DNA from: Bacteroides sp.
GTDB taxonomy: Bacteria; Bacteroidota; Bacteroidia; Bacteroidales; Bacteroidaceae
Length of the DNA: 45,953 nt
Direction: 5' to 3'
NCBI GenBank assembly: GCA_017471925.1
Contig: JAFURM010000045.1
Span: 1 to 45,953 of the forward strand
The notes below the pieces were generated by a model. That model was given only the letters and a program-made list of their open reading frames with translations, did no database searches and was not told where the DNA came from. This document shows positions 8,080-15,647 of the stretch, piece by piece. The stretch's first letter is position 1; each line of letters starts with the position of its first letter. The position numbers were made by a program, and so were the translations under genes.

Positions 8080-8766
8080 TTATTCCCAGTTGCCGGCGTT
8101 GTTGTTGGCTGTCTCGAGGTCGCCAATCTTCAAGCCGCTGTAACGGTTCATCTTGGTCTGCAGGTCGCGCAGGTTGGCGATTTCCTGAGGATCAAGACCG
8201 TTCAGGTAAACCTCATACGGAGTCTTCACTTCCAACAGGCAGAAAGGAGCACCGGACTTGGCTGTATCGTTTCTGATGGCCATTTCAAACTGTGCGCCGT
8301 TGCCGAAGGGAACATATCTCAGAGAGTCTGCGTTGAAGCCTTTGGGGAAGATGGTGTCCAACACGGCTACCCACATGGTGTCGCGCTTGAAGTTTTCCAG
8401 ACCCCACTTCTTGACTTCTGCATAGTTCTTGGTCTTCTTGGCCTTCTCGATAATCTTCATGGCCTTCTTATCGGTCAGACCCTCTTCCAGCTGCTTGTCG
8501 GTCAATTCGCCCTGCTTGAAGATGAACGGCAACTTGGCGTTCTTCACAAAGTCAATCAGCGTGTCGAAATTGTTGGTGTACTGCTGGCTGTTCAGGTTGC
8601 GGTACTCCTGCTGTGCCTTACGGATGTCGATGAGGCGGGCGATGACTGCTGCATCTCTGTGATTTTTGTCTGCTTCAAAGCGGATGGGTTTCATGATACT
8701 GTCGTAACAGATGTAGACTAAAGCTGCTGCGCACAGAACCAAAACGATGTTAAATACTGCTTTCAT
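8080..8766 (-). CDS. Membrane-anchored protein of unknown function
   Basis: 228 aa. One N-terminal membrane helix (MKAVFNIVLVLCAAALVYIC) with no obvious cleavage site, followed by a charged helix (HRDAAVIARLIDIRKAQQEY) and a mixed soluble domain rich in Lys/Asn. The layout resembles bitopic pseudopilin-like proteins, where one long helix spans the membrane and continues outside, but there is no prepilin peptidase motif, so this is only a shape analogy. A -7 element (8803-8810, minus) lies upstream. The end is 21 nt from the DUF3822 start, so the three genes 8766-6773 are likely one operon. Confidence 0.82.
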   Translation of the reverse strand: MKAVFNIVLVLCAAALVYICYDSIMKPIRFEADKNHRDAAVIARLIDIRKAQQEYRNLNSQQYTNNFDTLIDFVKNAKLPFIFKQGELTDKQLEEGLTDKKAMKIIEKAKKTKNYAEVKKWGLENFKRDTMWVAVLDTIFPKGFNADSLRYVPFGNGAQFEMAIRNDTAKSGAPFCLLEVKTPYEVYLNGLDPQEIANLRDLQTKMNRYSGLKIGDLETANNNAGNWE

Positions 8767-8802
8767 GATAAATTATGTTTTTTAGTTATTATATTCGCAC
8801 CG

Positions 8803-8810
8803 CAAAAATA
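8803..8810 (-). promoter_or_regulatory. -7 element for the 8766-6773 operon
   Basis: The minus strand reads TATTTTTG, matching TAnnTTTG, 37 nt upstream of the ATG at 8766. Confidence 0.5.
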
Positions 8811-8862
8811 AGAGAAATAAAATTAAAAACGACCTTAAAAGCTACTTTTTTCTACTACAAAA

Positions 8863-10281
8863 ATGATAAATAACTATTTAGAAAGCCAAATTAAGGAAAA
8901 TTTTCCTTATCAGCCCACTTCCGAGCAGAATTTGGTGCTGAAAAAGCTGGCACAGTTCTTGTTTTCTCCCTTAGCCGACCACCTCTTCCTGTTGCGTGGT
9001 TATGCGGGAACAGGAAAGACCTCGTTAGTGGGGGCTTTGGTAAAGACGTTGGACCAACTGGAGCAGAAGTGTGTCCTGCTGGCTCCTACCGGCCGGGCGG
9101 CAAAAGTCTTCTCGGCCTATTCCGGACATCCCGCCTTTACGATTCACAAGAGAATCTACCGCCAACGCTCCTTCTCGGGCGATATGGGAAACTTCTCCCT
9201 GAACGACAACCTGAACAAACACACCATATTTATAGTAGACGAGTCTTCCATGATAGCCAACGATGGTCTGTCGGGGGCGACATTCGGTACGGGACGCCTT
9301 TTGGACGACCTGGTACACTATGTTTATTCAGGCGAGGGATGCCGCTTGCTGCTGATGGGCGACACGGCACAGCTCCCTCCGGTGGGCGAGGAACTGAGTC
9401 CGGCACTCTATGCCGATGCCTTGCGTGGTTATGGGCTGGAGGTGACAGAGGTCGAACTGACCCAAGTGGTGCGTCAGGCCGAGACATCGGGCATCCTGTG
9501 GAACGCTACCTCGCTGCGTAGGCTGATTGCCGATGAGGATTGCTGGACGCTGCCTAAAATCCGGGTGTCAGGCTTTGCGGATGTAAGGGTGTTGCCCGGT
9601 GACGAACTGATAGAGGAGTTGGACAACTGCTACAATCGCGACGGCATGGACGAAACCATTGTCATCTGCCGCAGCAATAAGCGGGCCAACATCTATAACA
9701 ACGGTATTCGTGGCCGCATCCTGTGGCGCGAAGAGGAATTGGAGTCGGGTGACCTGCTGATGGTGGCCAAGAACAACTACTTCTGGACAGAACAGGAGAA
9801 AGAGATGGACTTCATTGCCAACGGAGAGACGGCGGTGGTGCGCCGTGTGCGTCGTGAGCGCGAACTTTATGGCTTCCGCTTTGTGGATGCTTCGCTGCGT
9901 TTCCCCGACTACGGTGACTATGAGGTGGAGGTGACCTTGCTGCTCGATACCCTGCACAGTGATGCTCCGGCCTTGTCGCGTGCCGACAATGAACGGCTGT
10001 TCCAAGCCGTACTGGAGGATTATGCCGATATTCCCCTGAAGCGCGACCGTATGCTCAAGATGAAGCAAGACCCCTATTACAATGCCTTGCAGGTGAAGTA
10101 TGCCTATGCCATTACCTGTCACAAGGCTCAGGGCGGGCAGTGGAGGAATGTCTTCCTGGACCAGGGCTACCTGTCCGACGAGTTTCTGACGCCCGACTAT
10201 TTCCGCTGGCTCTACACGGCCTTCACCCGTGCCAAGGGCACGCTCTATTTAGTGAACTATCCGGCGGAGCAGGTGGAGTGA
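8863..10281 (+). CDS. RecD-like superfamily 1 DNA helicase
   Basis: 472 aa. Walker A RGYAGTGKTSL (about 45-55), Walker B with the SF1 DES form (IFIVDESSMI, about 121-130), motif III GDTAQLPPVG (about 166-175), and the C-terminal UvrD_C_2 block YAITCHKAQGGQWRNVF followed by LYTAFTRAKGTLYLVNY (motif VI). All hallmark motifs are present, so an active ATP-driven 5'-3' helicase/translocase is expected. It is shorter than RecD2 because the long N-terminal (HhH) region is missing; RecB and RecC are not nearby, so it acts outside a RecBCD complex. It diverges from the operon ending at rsmD. Confidence 0.9.
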   Translation: MINNYLESQIKENFPYQPTSEQNLVLKKLAQFLFSPLADHLFLLRGYAGTGKTSLVGALVKTLDQLEQKCVLLAPTGRAAKVFSAYSGHPAFTIHKRIYRQRSFSGDMGNFSLNDNLNKHTIFIVDESSMIANDGLSGATFGTGRLLDDLVHYVYSGEGCRLLLMGDTAQLPPVGEELSPALYADALRGYGLEVTEVELTQVVRQAETSGILWNATSLRRLIADEDCWTLPKIRVSGFADVRVLPGDELIEELDNCYNRDGMDETIVICRSNKRANIYNNGIRGRILWREEELESGDLLMVAKNNYFWTEQEKEMDFIANGETAVVRRVRRERELYGFRFVDASLRFPDYGDYEVEVTLLLDTLHSDAPALSRADNERLFQAVLEDYADIPLKRDRMLKMKQDPYYNALQVKYAYAITCHKAQGGQWRNVFLDQGYLSDEFLTPDYFRWLYTAFTRAKGTLYLVNYPAEQVE

Positions 10282-10343
10282 GGTGGATAGAACATATTGC
10301 CCCCTTGTGTTGTTGAAAGGAGTGAAACTAAACCAAGACGATT

Positions 10344-10775
10344 ATGATACGTTCATTCCTTTTTCCCCGATGCGCCGGGTGCAGGGGCTTCTCGCTTTTC
10401 CTGCTGGCATTGCGCATGGTGCTGGGCATATTGCTGATGGTGCATGGCCTGAGCAAGGTGGTGGCCTATGACAACCTGACTACGGGATTTCTGGATCCCT
10501 TGGGCGTGGGTAGCCAGTTTTCCCTGATGCTGGCCATCTTTGCCGAACTCTTCTGTTCCGTGGCGTTCATCTTTGGATTGCTCTACCGCCTTTGCCTCAT
10601 TCCGATGATTGTGATGATGGCCGTGGCTTTCTTCGGTGTTCATGGCGGCAGCCTCAGCAATGGCGGCGAACTGGCCTTCCTCTATCTGCTGTTGTTCCTG
10701 CTGATGTATCTGCCCGGACCGGGACGTTACTCCCTGGACTGCCTGATTAGCCGTAGCTTCTCCATCTCTAAATAA
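10344..10775 (+). CDS. DoxX family membrane protein
   Basis: 143 aa with four predicted helices (about 16-35, 52-73, 77-97, 104-121). The first ends in the family-like VHGLSKVVAYD and a later segment reads PLGVGSQFSLMLAIFAELFCSVAFIFG, matching the DoxX pattern G....l...aE..ggi.l..G. Members are linked to terminal oxidase subunits or redox/thiol stress, but the role here is open. An AGGAG about 22 nt upstream is too distant for a strong ribosome site. The gene is 62 nt after the helicase gene and may be read through from it. Confidence 0.85.
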   Translation: MIRSFLFPRCAGCRGFSLFLLALRMVLGILLMVHGLSKVVAYDNLTTGFLDPLGVGSQFSLMLAIFAELFCSVAFIFGLLYRLCLIPMIVMMAVAFFGVHGGSLSNGGELAFLYLLLFLLMYLPGPGRYSLDCLISRSFSISK

Positions 10776-10876
10776 TTTAGGCACGGATGACACGGATTTT
10801 CTCAGTTGGATTATAACCATATCAGGTATGAAATAGTGTATAATCAGTGATTATCCGTGTAATCCGTGCCTAAAAT
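10776..10876. repeat. Dispersed inverted-repeat element, copy 2
   Basis: Left arm TTTAGGCACGGATGACACGG begins at 10777. The right arm (10852-10875) is its reverse complement with one mismatch, and about 52 bp separate the arms. It lies between the convergent DoxX and alaS genes. The arms match those of the element at 5125-5204. Confidence 0.75.
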
Positions 10877-10922
10877 CACAATGATCTGTTTGACACGCCT
10901 TCAATCAGCCGTTCTCAACTTC

Positions 10923-13538
10923 TTACAGTCCGGCCAGTTCCACTACCTTGTCGGTAGCGGCCATGAGACCGTCGGGGTTCTTGCCACCGGCAGTAGCGAA
11001 GTGAGGCTGGCCGCCACCGCCACCCTGAATCAGTTTGGCAGCTTCTTTCACCAACAGTCCGGCCTTCAGACCACCGGCCACGAGGTTGTCGCTCAGCATG
11101 ACGGTAAGCATGGGCTTGTCCTCGTGTATCGAACCGGCCACGAAGAAGAGGTTTTCAGTGATTTCACCACGCAACTGAAAGGCGATGTTCTTCACGGTCT
11201 CGGCAGGAACGGGAGCTACAAACTTGATGAGCTTCACGCCATTCACCTCCTTCACCTCGTTCAGCAGGCGTTGCTTCAGCTGGCTCTCCTTCTCCTTCAT
11301 GAAATCTTCAATCTGTTTCTTCAGACCCGTGTTCTCGTCAATGTACTTGCGGATGGCCACGGAGAGGTCGGGAGCGTTGTTGAAGAGTGCCTTCAAATCG
11401 CGCATGGTGTCCTGGAAGGCATCGAGCATCTGCTCTACGCGGGCACCGGTATAGGCTTCTATACGTCTCACTCCGGCAGCCACGGAACTTTCGGAGACAA
11501 TCTTTACCATGCCGATATGTCCGGTAGCAGCCACATGGGTACCGCCGCAGAATTCTACGGAGTTGCCGAACTGGATGACACGCACATGGTCGCCATACTT
11601 CTCGCCGAAGAGGGCGATGGCGCCTAACTGCTTGGCCTCCTCAATGGGGATGTTGCGGTATTCCTGCAAGGGAATGTTGGCCCGGATTTTGGCGTTCACG
11701 ATGTGCTCCACCTGGCGGATTTCCTCGTCGGTCACTTTCTGGAAGTGAGAGAAGTCGAAGCGCAGGGAGTCGGGAGTGACGAGCGAACCCTTCTGTTCCA
11801 CATGCTCGCCGAGCACTTTACGCAATGCCGAGTCAAGGAGGTGGGTACAAGAGTGGTTGGCGGCACAGGCGGCACGCTTCTCTACGTCCACGCAAGCCAT
11901 CATGGGAGCGTCAATGTGTTGGGGCAGCTTCTTGGTGATGTGGATGGGCAGGTTGTTTTCCTTCTTGGTGTCTACGATGTCGATGGTTTCGAACTCGCTC
12001 ACCAGTACGCCCGTGTCGCCCACCTGGCCACCGCTTTCTGCATAGAACGGTGTCTTGTCGAGCACAATCTGATAGAGCGTCTGGTTCTTCTGCTTCACCT
12101 GGCGGTAGCGCAGTACGCTCGTTTCATATTCGGTGTAGTCGTAGCCCACAAACTCGGTTGTACCCTCTTTCAGGGTAATCCAGTCGCCTGTTTCCACGGC
12201 GGCGGCATTGCGGGCGCGCTGTTTCTGCTGTTGCATCTCTGCGTTGAACTCTTCCAGGTCGGCCGTCATACCGTTTTCGCGCAGGATGAGTTCCGTGAGG
12301 TCCAAGGGGAATCCGAAGGTGTCATAGAGGGTGAAGGCATCCTTGCCGCTGATTTCACTCTTGCCGGCGGCCTTGGCCTCGCTCATGGTCTTCTCCAACA
12401 GGCGGATGCCGGTCTCCAAGGTACGCAGGAAAGCATCTTCCTCCTCCTTGATGACCTTGGCTATCAGTTCCTTCTGGGCGTTCAGCTCGGGGTAGGAGGC
12501 ACCCATGTTTTCGATGAGCACGGGCAGCAGCTTGTACATGAAGGCTTGCTTCTGTCCCAGGAACGTATAGCCATAGCGCACGGCACGGCGCAGGATGCGG
12601 CGGATGACGTAGCCGGCCTTGGCGTTCCCGGGCAGCTGGCCGTCAGTGATGGAGAAGGCGATGGTACGGATGTGGTCGGCAATGACGCGCATGGCGATGT
12701 CGCTCTTCTCGTCAGCACCATACTTGATGCCGGCCATGTTGCCAATGGCCTGCAGGATGGGCTGGAACACGTCGGTGTCATAGTTGGATGTCTTGCCCTG
12801 CATGGTGCGCACCAGACGCTCAAAGCCCATGCCGGTATCGATGACCTTGGCGGGCAGGCCTTCCAGACTGCCGTCGGCCTTGCGGTTGTATTGCATGAAC
12901 ACCAGGTTCCATATTTCGATGACTTGCGGATGGTCCTTGTTTACCAGTTGGCTGCCGGGAATCTGTGCCTTCTCCTCTTCCGAGCGGGAGTCAATGTGGA
13001 TTTCCGAGCAGGGACCGCAGGGACCGGTATCACCCATCTCCCAGAAGTTGTCGTGCTTGTTGCCGTTCAGGATATGGTCTTTCGGCAGAAACAGCTCCCA
13101 GTAGGAGGCTGCTTCGTCATCGCGTCCCAGACCCTCTTCGGGGCTTCCTTCAAAGACGGTGGCATAGAGATTCTTGGGGTCAATCTTCAGCACGTCCACT
13201 AAGTATTCCCATGCCCAGGAGATGGCCTCTTTCTTGAAGTAGTCGCCGAACGACCAGTTGCCCAGCATCTCGAACATCGTGTGGTGATAGGTGTCGTGGC
13301 CCACTTCCTCCAGATCGTTGTGCTTTCCGCTTACGCGCAGGCATTTCTGTGAGTCCGCGACTCTCTTATATTTGGCCGGTTGGTTGCCCAGGATAATGTC
13401 CTTGAACTGGTTCATGCCGGCGTTGGTGAACATCAGCGTCGGGTCGTCCTTGATGACCATCGGTGCGGAGGGCACAATCTGATGGCCTTTACTCTCAAAG
13501 AAATTCTTGAATGAGTCTCTGATTTCGTTTGCAGTCAT
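10923..13538 (-). CDS. alaS: Alanine--tRNA ligase
   Basis: Charges tRNA-Ala and edits misacylated Ser/Gly. 871 aa, full length. Class II motif 1 region [19 protein letters not shown]; motif 2/3 blocks ([19 protein letters not shown]); editing-domain zinc ligands in [12 protein letters not shown] and [11 protein letters not shown]; and a C-terminal DHHA1-like domain with a glycine run ([15 protein letters not shown]). The start at 13538 lies about 45 nt downstream of the -7 element at 13583-13590. Its promoter overlaps that of the divergent M23 peptidase gene. Single-gene unit. Confidence 0.97.
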   Translation of the reverse strand: MTANEIRDSFKNFFESKGHQIVPSAPMVIKDDPTLMFTNAGMNQFKDIILGNQPAKYKRVADSQKCLRVSGKHNDLEEVGHDTYHHTMFEMLGNWSFGDYFKKEAISWAWEYLVDVLKIDPKNLYATVFEGSPEEGLGRDDEAASYWELFLPKDHILNGNKHDNFWEMGDTGPCGPCSEIHIDSRSEEEKAQIPGSQLVNKDHPQVIEIWNLVFMQYNRKADGSLEGLPAKVIDTGMGFERLVRTMQGKTSNYDTDVFQPILQAIGNMAGIKYGADEKSDIAMRVIADHIRTIAFSITDGQLPGNAKAGYVIRRILRRAVRYGYTFLGQKQAFMYKLLPVLIENMGASYPELNAQKELIAKVIKEEEDAFLRTLETGIRLLEKTMSEAKAAGKSEISGKDAFTLYDTFGFPLDLTELILRENGMTADLEEFNAEMQQQKQRARNAAAVETGDWITLKEGTTEFVGYDYTEYETSVLRYRQVKQKNQTLYQIVLDKTPFYAESGGQVGDTGVLVSEFETIDIVDTKKENNLPIHITKKLPQHIDAPMMACVDVEKRAACAANHSCTHLLDSALRKVLGEHVEQKGSLVTPDSLRFDFSHFQKVTDEEIRQVEHIVNAKIRANIPLQEYRNIPIEEAKQLGAIALFGEKYGDHVRVIQFGNSVEFCGGTHVAATGHIGMVKIVSESSVAAGVRRIEAYTGARVEQMLDAFQDTMRDLKALFNNAPDLSVAIRKYIDENTGLKKQIEDFMKEKESQLKQRLLNEVKEVNGVKLIKFVAPVPAETVKNIAFQLRGEITENLFFVAGSIHEDKPMLTVMLSDNLVAGGLKAGLLVKEAAKLIQGGGGGQPHFATAGGKNPDGLMAATDKVVELAGL

Positions 13539-13582
13539 CTTATATAAATTATGAATTATATGTTTTTTCCTTAAAAACTGCG

Positions 13583-13590
13583 CAAAGATA
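13583..13590 (-). promoter_or_regulatory. -7 element for alaS
   Basis: The minus strand reads TATCTTTG (TAnnTTTG). It is only 12 bp from the plus-strand element at 13603-13610, so the two promoters face away from each other with overlapping upstream regions. Confidence 0.55.
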
Positions 13591-13602
13591 GCTTGTTTTT
13601 AT

Positions 13603-13610
13603 TACTTTTG
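13603..13610 (+). promoter_or_regulatory. -7 element for the M23 peptidase gene
   Basis: TACTTTTG fits TAnnTTTG, 29 nt before the ATG at 13640. Confidence 0.55.
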
Positions 13611-13639
13611 CCCCATTGTCAAGTGAAATATTTCCAACC

Positions 13640-14608
13640 ATGCGCAAAGTTTACTACATTTATAATCCTCAGACTCAGACTTACGACCGCATTTATCCCA
13701 CCATGCGGCAGCGGATTATGAGCTATCTGCGCCGGCTGTTCATCTGGATGGGCTTCGGCGTGGTGTGCTTCATCATCCCTCTGATTGTCTTCGGTTCCCC
13801 CTCCGAGAAGGAACTCCGCAAGGAGAACAGTCGCCTTCTGGCCCAGTATGACCTGCTTGACGCCCGCCTTGATGAGGCTCTGGACGTGCTGCAGGACATC
13901 CAGCAGCGTGACGACAACCTCTATCGGGTCATCTTTCAGGCCGACCGCATTCCCGAGGCAATCCGTAAGGCCGGGTACAGCGGCACCAACCGTTACGGGG
14001 AGCTGATGGACATGGCCAATGCCGACCTGGTGGTGAACACGACGCAGAAGCTGGACCTCCTGGCCAAGCAACTGTACATTCAGTCCAACTCTTTTGATGA
14101 TGTGTTGGAGATGTGCAAGAATCACGAAGAACGGCTGCGTTGCGTGCCGGCCATACAACCCGTTTCCAACAAGGACTTGAAACGGACGGCTTCCGGCTAT
14201 GGCACACGTATTGACCCCATCTATGGTACCAGCCGTTTCCATAATGGAATGGATTTTTCGGCCAATCCCGGTACCGATGTCTATGCTACGGGCGACGGTA
14301 CGGTGGTGAAGATGGGCTGGCAGACGGGATATGGAAAGACCATTGTCGTGGACCACGGCTTCGGCTACCGCACGCTCTACGCCCATTTGCGTGACTTCCG
14401 CACCAAGGTGGGCAAGAAGGTGGTGCGTGGCGAGGTCATCGGCGGTGTGGGCAGCACCGGCAAGAGCACCGGCCCCCACCTCCACTATGAGGTGCACGTC
14501 AAGGGCCAGGTGGTGAACCCCATCAACTACTACTTCATGGACCTCAGTGCCGAAGACTATGACCGCATGATTCAGATTGCCGAAAACCACGGCAAGATGA
14601 TGGACTGA
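13640..14608 (+). CDS. M23 family peptidoglycan endopeptidase
   Basis: Predicted cell-wall hydrolase or activator anchored in the inner membrane. From the ATG at 13640 the protein is 322 aa. An alternative TTG at 13616 would add eight residues but sits at the predicted transcript start. One membrane helix (FIWMGFGVVCFIIPLIVFG), a coiled-coil-like segment (SEKELRKENSRLLAQYDLLD...), then a C-terminal LytM/M23 domain. The zinc-site motifs are complete: RFHNGMDFS (HxxxD) and GPHLHYEVH (HxH). This coiled coil plus M23 layout is common in Bacteroidetes. It has its own promoter and diverges from alaS. Confidence 0.93.
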   Translation: MRKVYYIYNPQTQTYDRIYPTMRQRIMSYLRRLFIWMGFGVVCFIIPLIVFGSPSEKELRKENSRLLAQYDLLDARLDEALDVLQDIQQRDDNLYRVIFQADRIPEAIRKAGYSGTNRYGELMDMANADLVVNTTQKLDLLAKQLYIQSNSFDDVLEMCKNHEERLRCVPAIQPVSNKDLKRTASGYGTRIDPIYGTSRFHNGMDFSANPGTDVYATGDGTVVKMGWQTGYGKTIVVDHGFGYRTLYAHLRDFRTKVGKKVVRGEVIGGVGSTGKSTGPHLHYEVHVKGQVVNPINYYFMDLSAEDYDRMIQIAENHGKMMD

Positions 14609-14626
14609 TGACTACATGTCTTTCAG

Positions 14627-14668
14627 TAATGACGGTTAATTTAATGGCCATTAAATTAATGGTCGTTA
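14627..14668. repeat. Three palindromic 12-mers at 15-bp spacing
   Basis: TAATGACGGTTA (14627-14638), TAATGGCCATTA (14642-14653) and TAATGGTCGTTA (14657-14668) follow one another at exactly 15 bp. The middle one is a perfect palindrome, and with its flanks it forms a perfect 24-bp palindrome from 14636 to 14659. It lies 18 nt after the M23 stop codon and could be a terminator-like hairpin, but it lacks GC content and a T-tract. Confidence 0.65.
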
Positions 14669-14835
14669 CAAAAGTACAGTTTCTTCTTTGCTCTACCAAA
14701 TAGAGACAAAGAACTTATAGTTAATGAATCTTAATCACATTCTCTTTAGTTGACAACCGAAGAATTCCGTTCTTCCACTTCTCTTCTTCCTTACTGCCTA
14801 AATGTCCTCCTTCTGCTGTCCGATTTTTCAGACCC

Positions 14836-14861
14836 AACTGAGGAAAAATTTTTTCTCAGTT
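14836..14861. repeat. 26-bp near-perfect palindrome
   Basis: The arms AACTGAG and CTCAGTT flank an A5/T6 centre; only one position pair breaks the symmetry. It could fold as a hairpin in either transcript. It may end transcripts of the minus-strand operon that stops at 15085. Confidence 0.5.
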
Positions 14862-15084
14862 GCCCTCCCTTTTTGAACCCTTGATTCACGATTTTTAAGG
14901 GAAGTGGAATTTGCTTACAATAATGTGCCAATATAACAGGTGCCTTTTGAAAAATCCAATGAAAGGGTGGAAAATAATGGTGGCGTGCTGCCATGAAACA
15001 AGAATCGTCCACCACCGACGGGTATATTGTCGGTAACGGACGATTCCTATAACATATACTTTGCTACTAAAAGCGAGCTAACTC

Positions 15085-15636
15085 TTAGAACTTATAGCCT
15101 ATGGTGATGTATGCGGCTGCATTTTCTGCCGATACCTCATTGCTGGCGAATACATTGGCAAGTCCCTGCTCCCATTCCATCCCGAATACCATGCGGTGGT
15201 ATTCAAAATCTACTCCTAACATCAGGCCATAATCGAAACGTTCTCCCTCCACGTCAAAGAAATCATAGTCATCATAACCATCGGCCGAAACGTTGCCTGA
15301 AAAGCCATAGGCCAAGTAGGGGCCAGCCTTGAATGTCATGTTGACACTCTTGCTCAGTCGGGTACGATAAGCAGCCATAATGGGGAGCTGGGCGTAGAGT
15401 AGAGTGGCGTCCAAACCTTCATAAGTACATCCCTTCTGCTTCAATTCCAGTGTGGGCATAATCAACCAGTTGGTACTGAAAGGCTTCTCTATGCCCACTC
15501 CCACTTTCCAACCAAATTTCTTGTTTAAATCGCCAATCCATGCCACGCCGGCACCGGCTTTAACGTTCCAGGTAATCTGAGCTGATGCCCAGGTACAGGT
15601 CATTAACATGACCAAAACAATAAGTCCTTTTCTCAT
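15085..15636 (-). CDS. Small outer-membrane beta-barrel protein
   Basis: 183 aa. Signal peptide about 1-20 (MRKGLIVLVMLMTCTWASAQ), then alternating hydrophobic/polar strands (ITWNVKAGAGVAWIGD, FGWKVGVGIEKPF, FDYGLMLGVDFEYHRMVFGME) ending in AAYITIGYKF with a terminal Phe, as in eight-stranded OMP/PorT-like barrels of Bacteroidetes. Its ATG is 11 nt after the stop of the caspase-like gene, so it is almost certainly co-transcribed as the last gene of the 20370-15085 unit. It could anchor or export a partner in that locus, which is inference from context. Confidence 0.88.
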   Translation of the reverse strand: MRKGLIVLVMLMTCTWASAQITWNVKAGAGVAWIGDLNKKFGWKVGVGIEKPFSTNWLIMPTLELKQKGCTYEGLDATLLYAQLPIMAAYRTRLSKSVNMTFKAGPYLAYGFSGNVSADGYDDYDFFDVEGERFDYGLMLGVDFEYHRMVFGMEWEQGLANVFASNEVSAENAAAYITIGYKF

Positions 15637-15647
15637 AAATCCTCATT

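Larger units (their letters stand above)
14609..15084. other. Gene-free 476-bp gap
   Basis: The gap lies between the M23 gene and the small beta-barrel gene, whose stop codons face each other. It holds the three-unit palindrome cluster at 14627-14668 and a hairpin at 14836-14861. A 74-codon open frame on the minus strand (14791-15015) has no recognisable family and no promoter, and is probably not a gene. Confidence 0.6.

Noticed and set aside
14791-15015. 74-codon minus-strand frame in the gap after the M23 gene
   Set aside because: No ribosome site, promoter or recognisable family, and it runs through a near-perfect palindrome.
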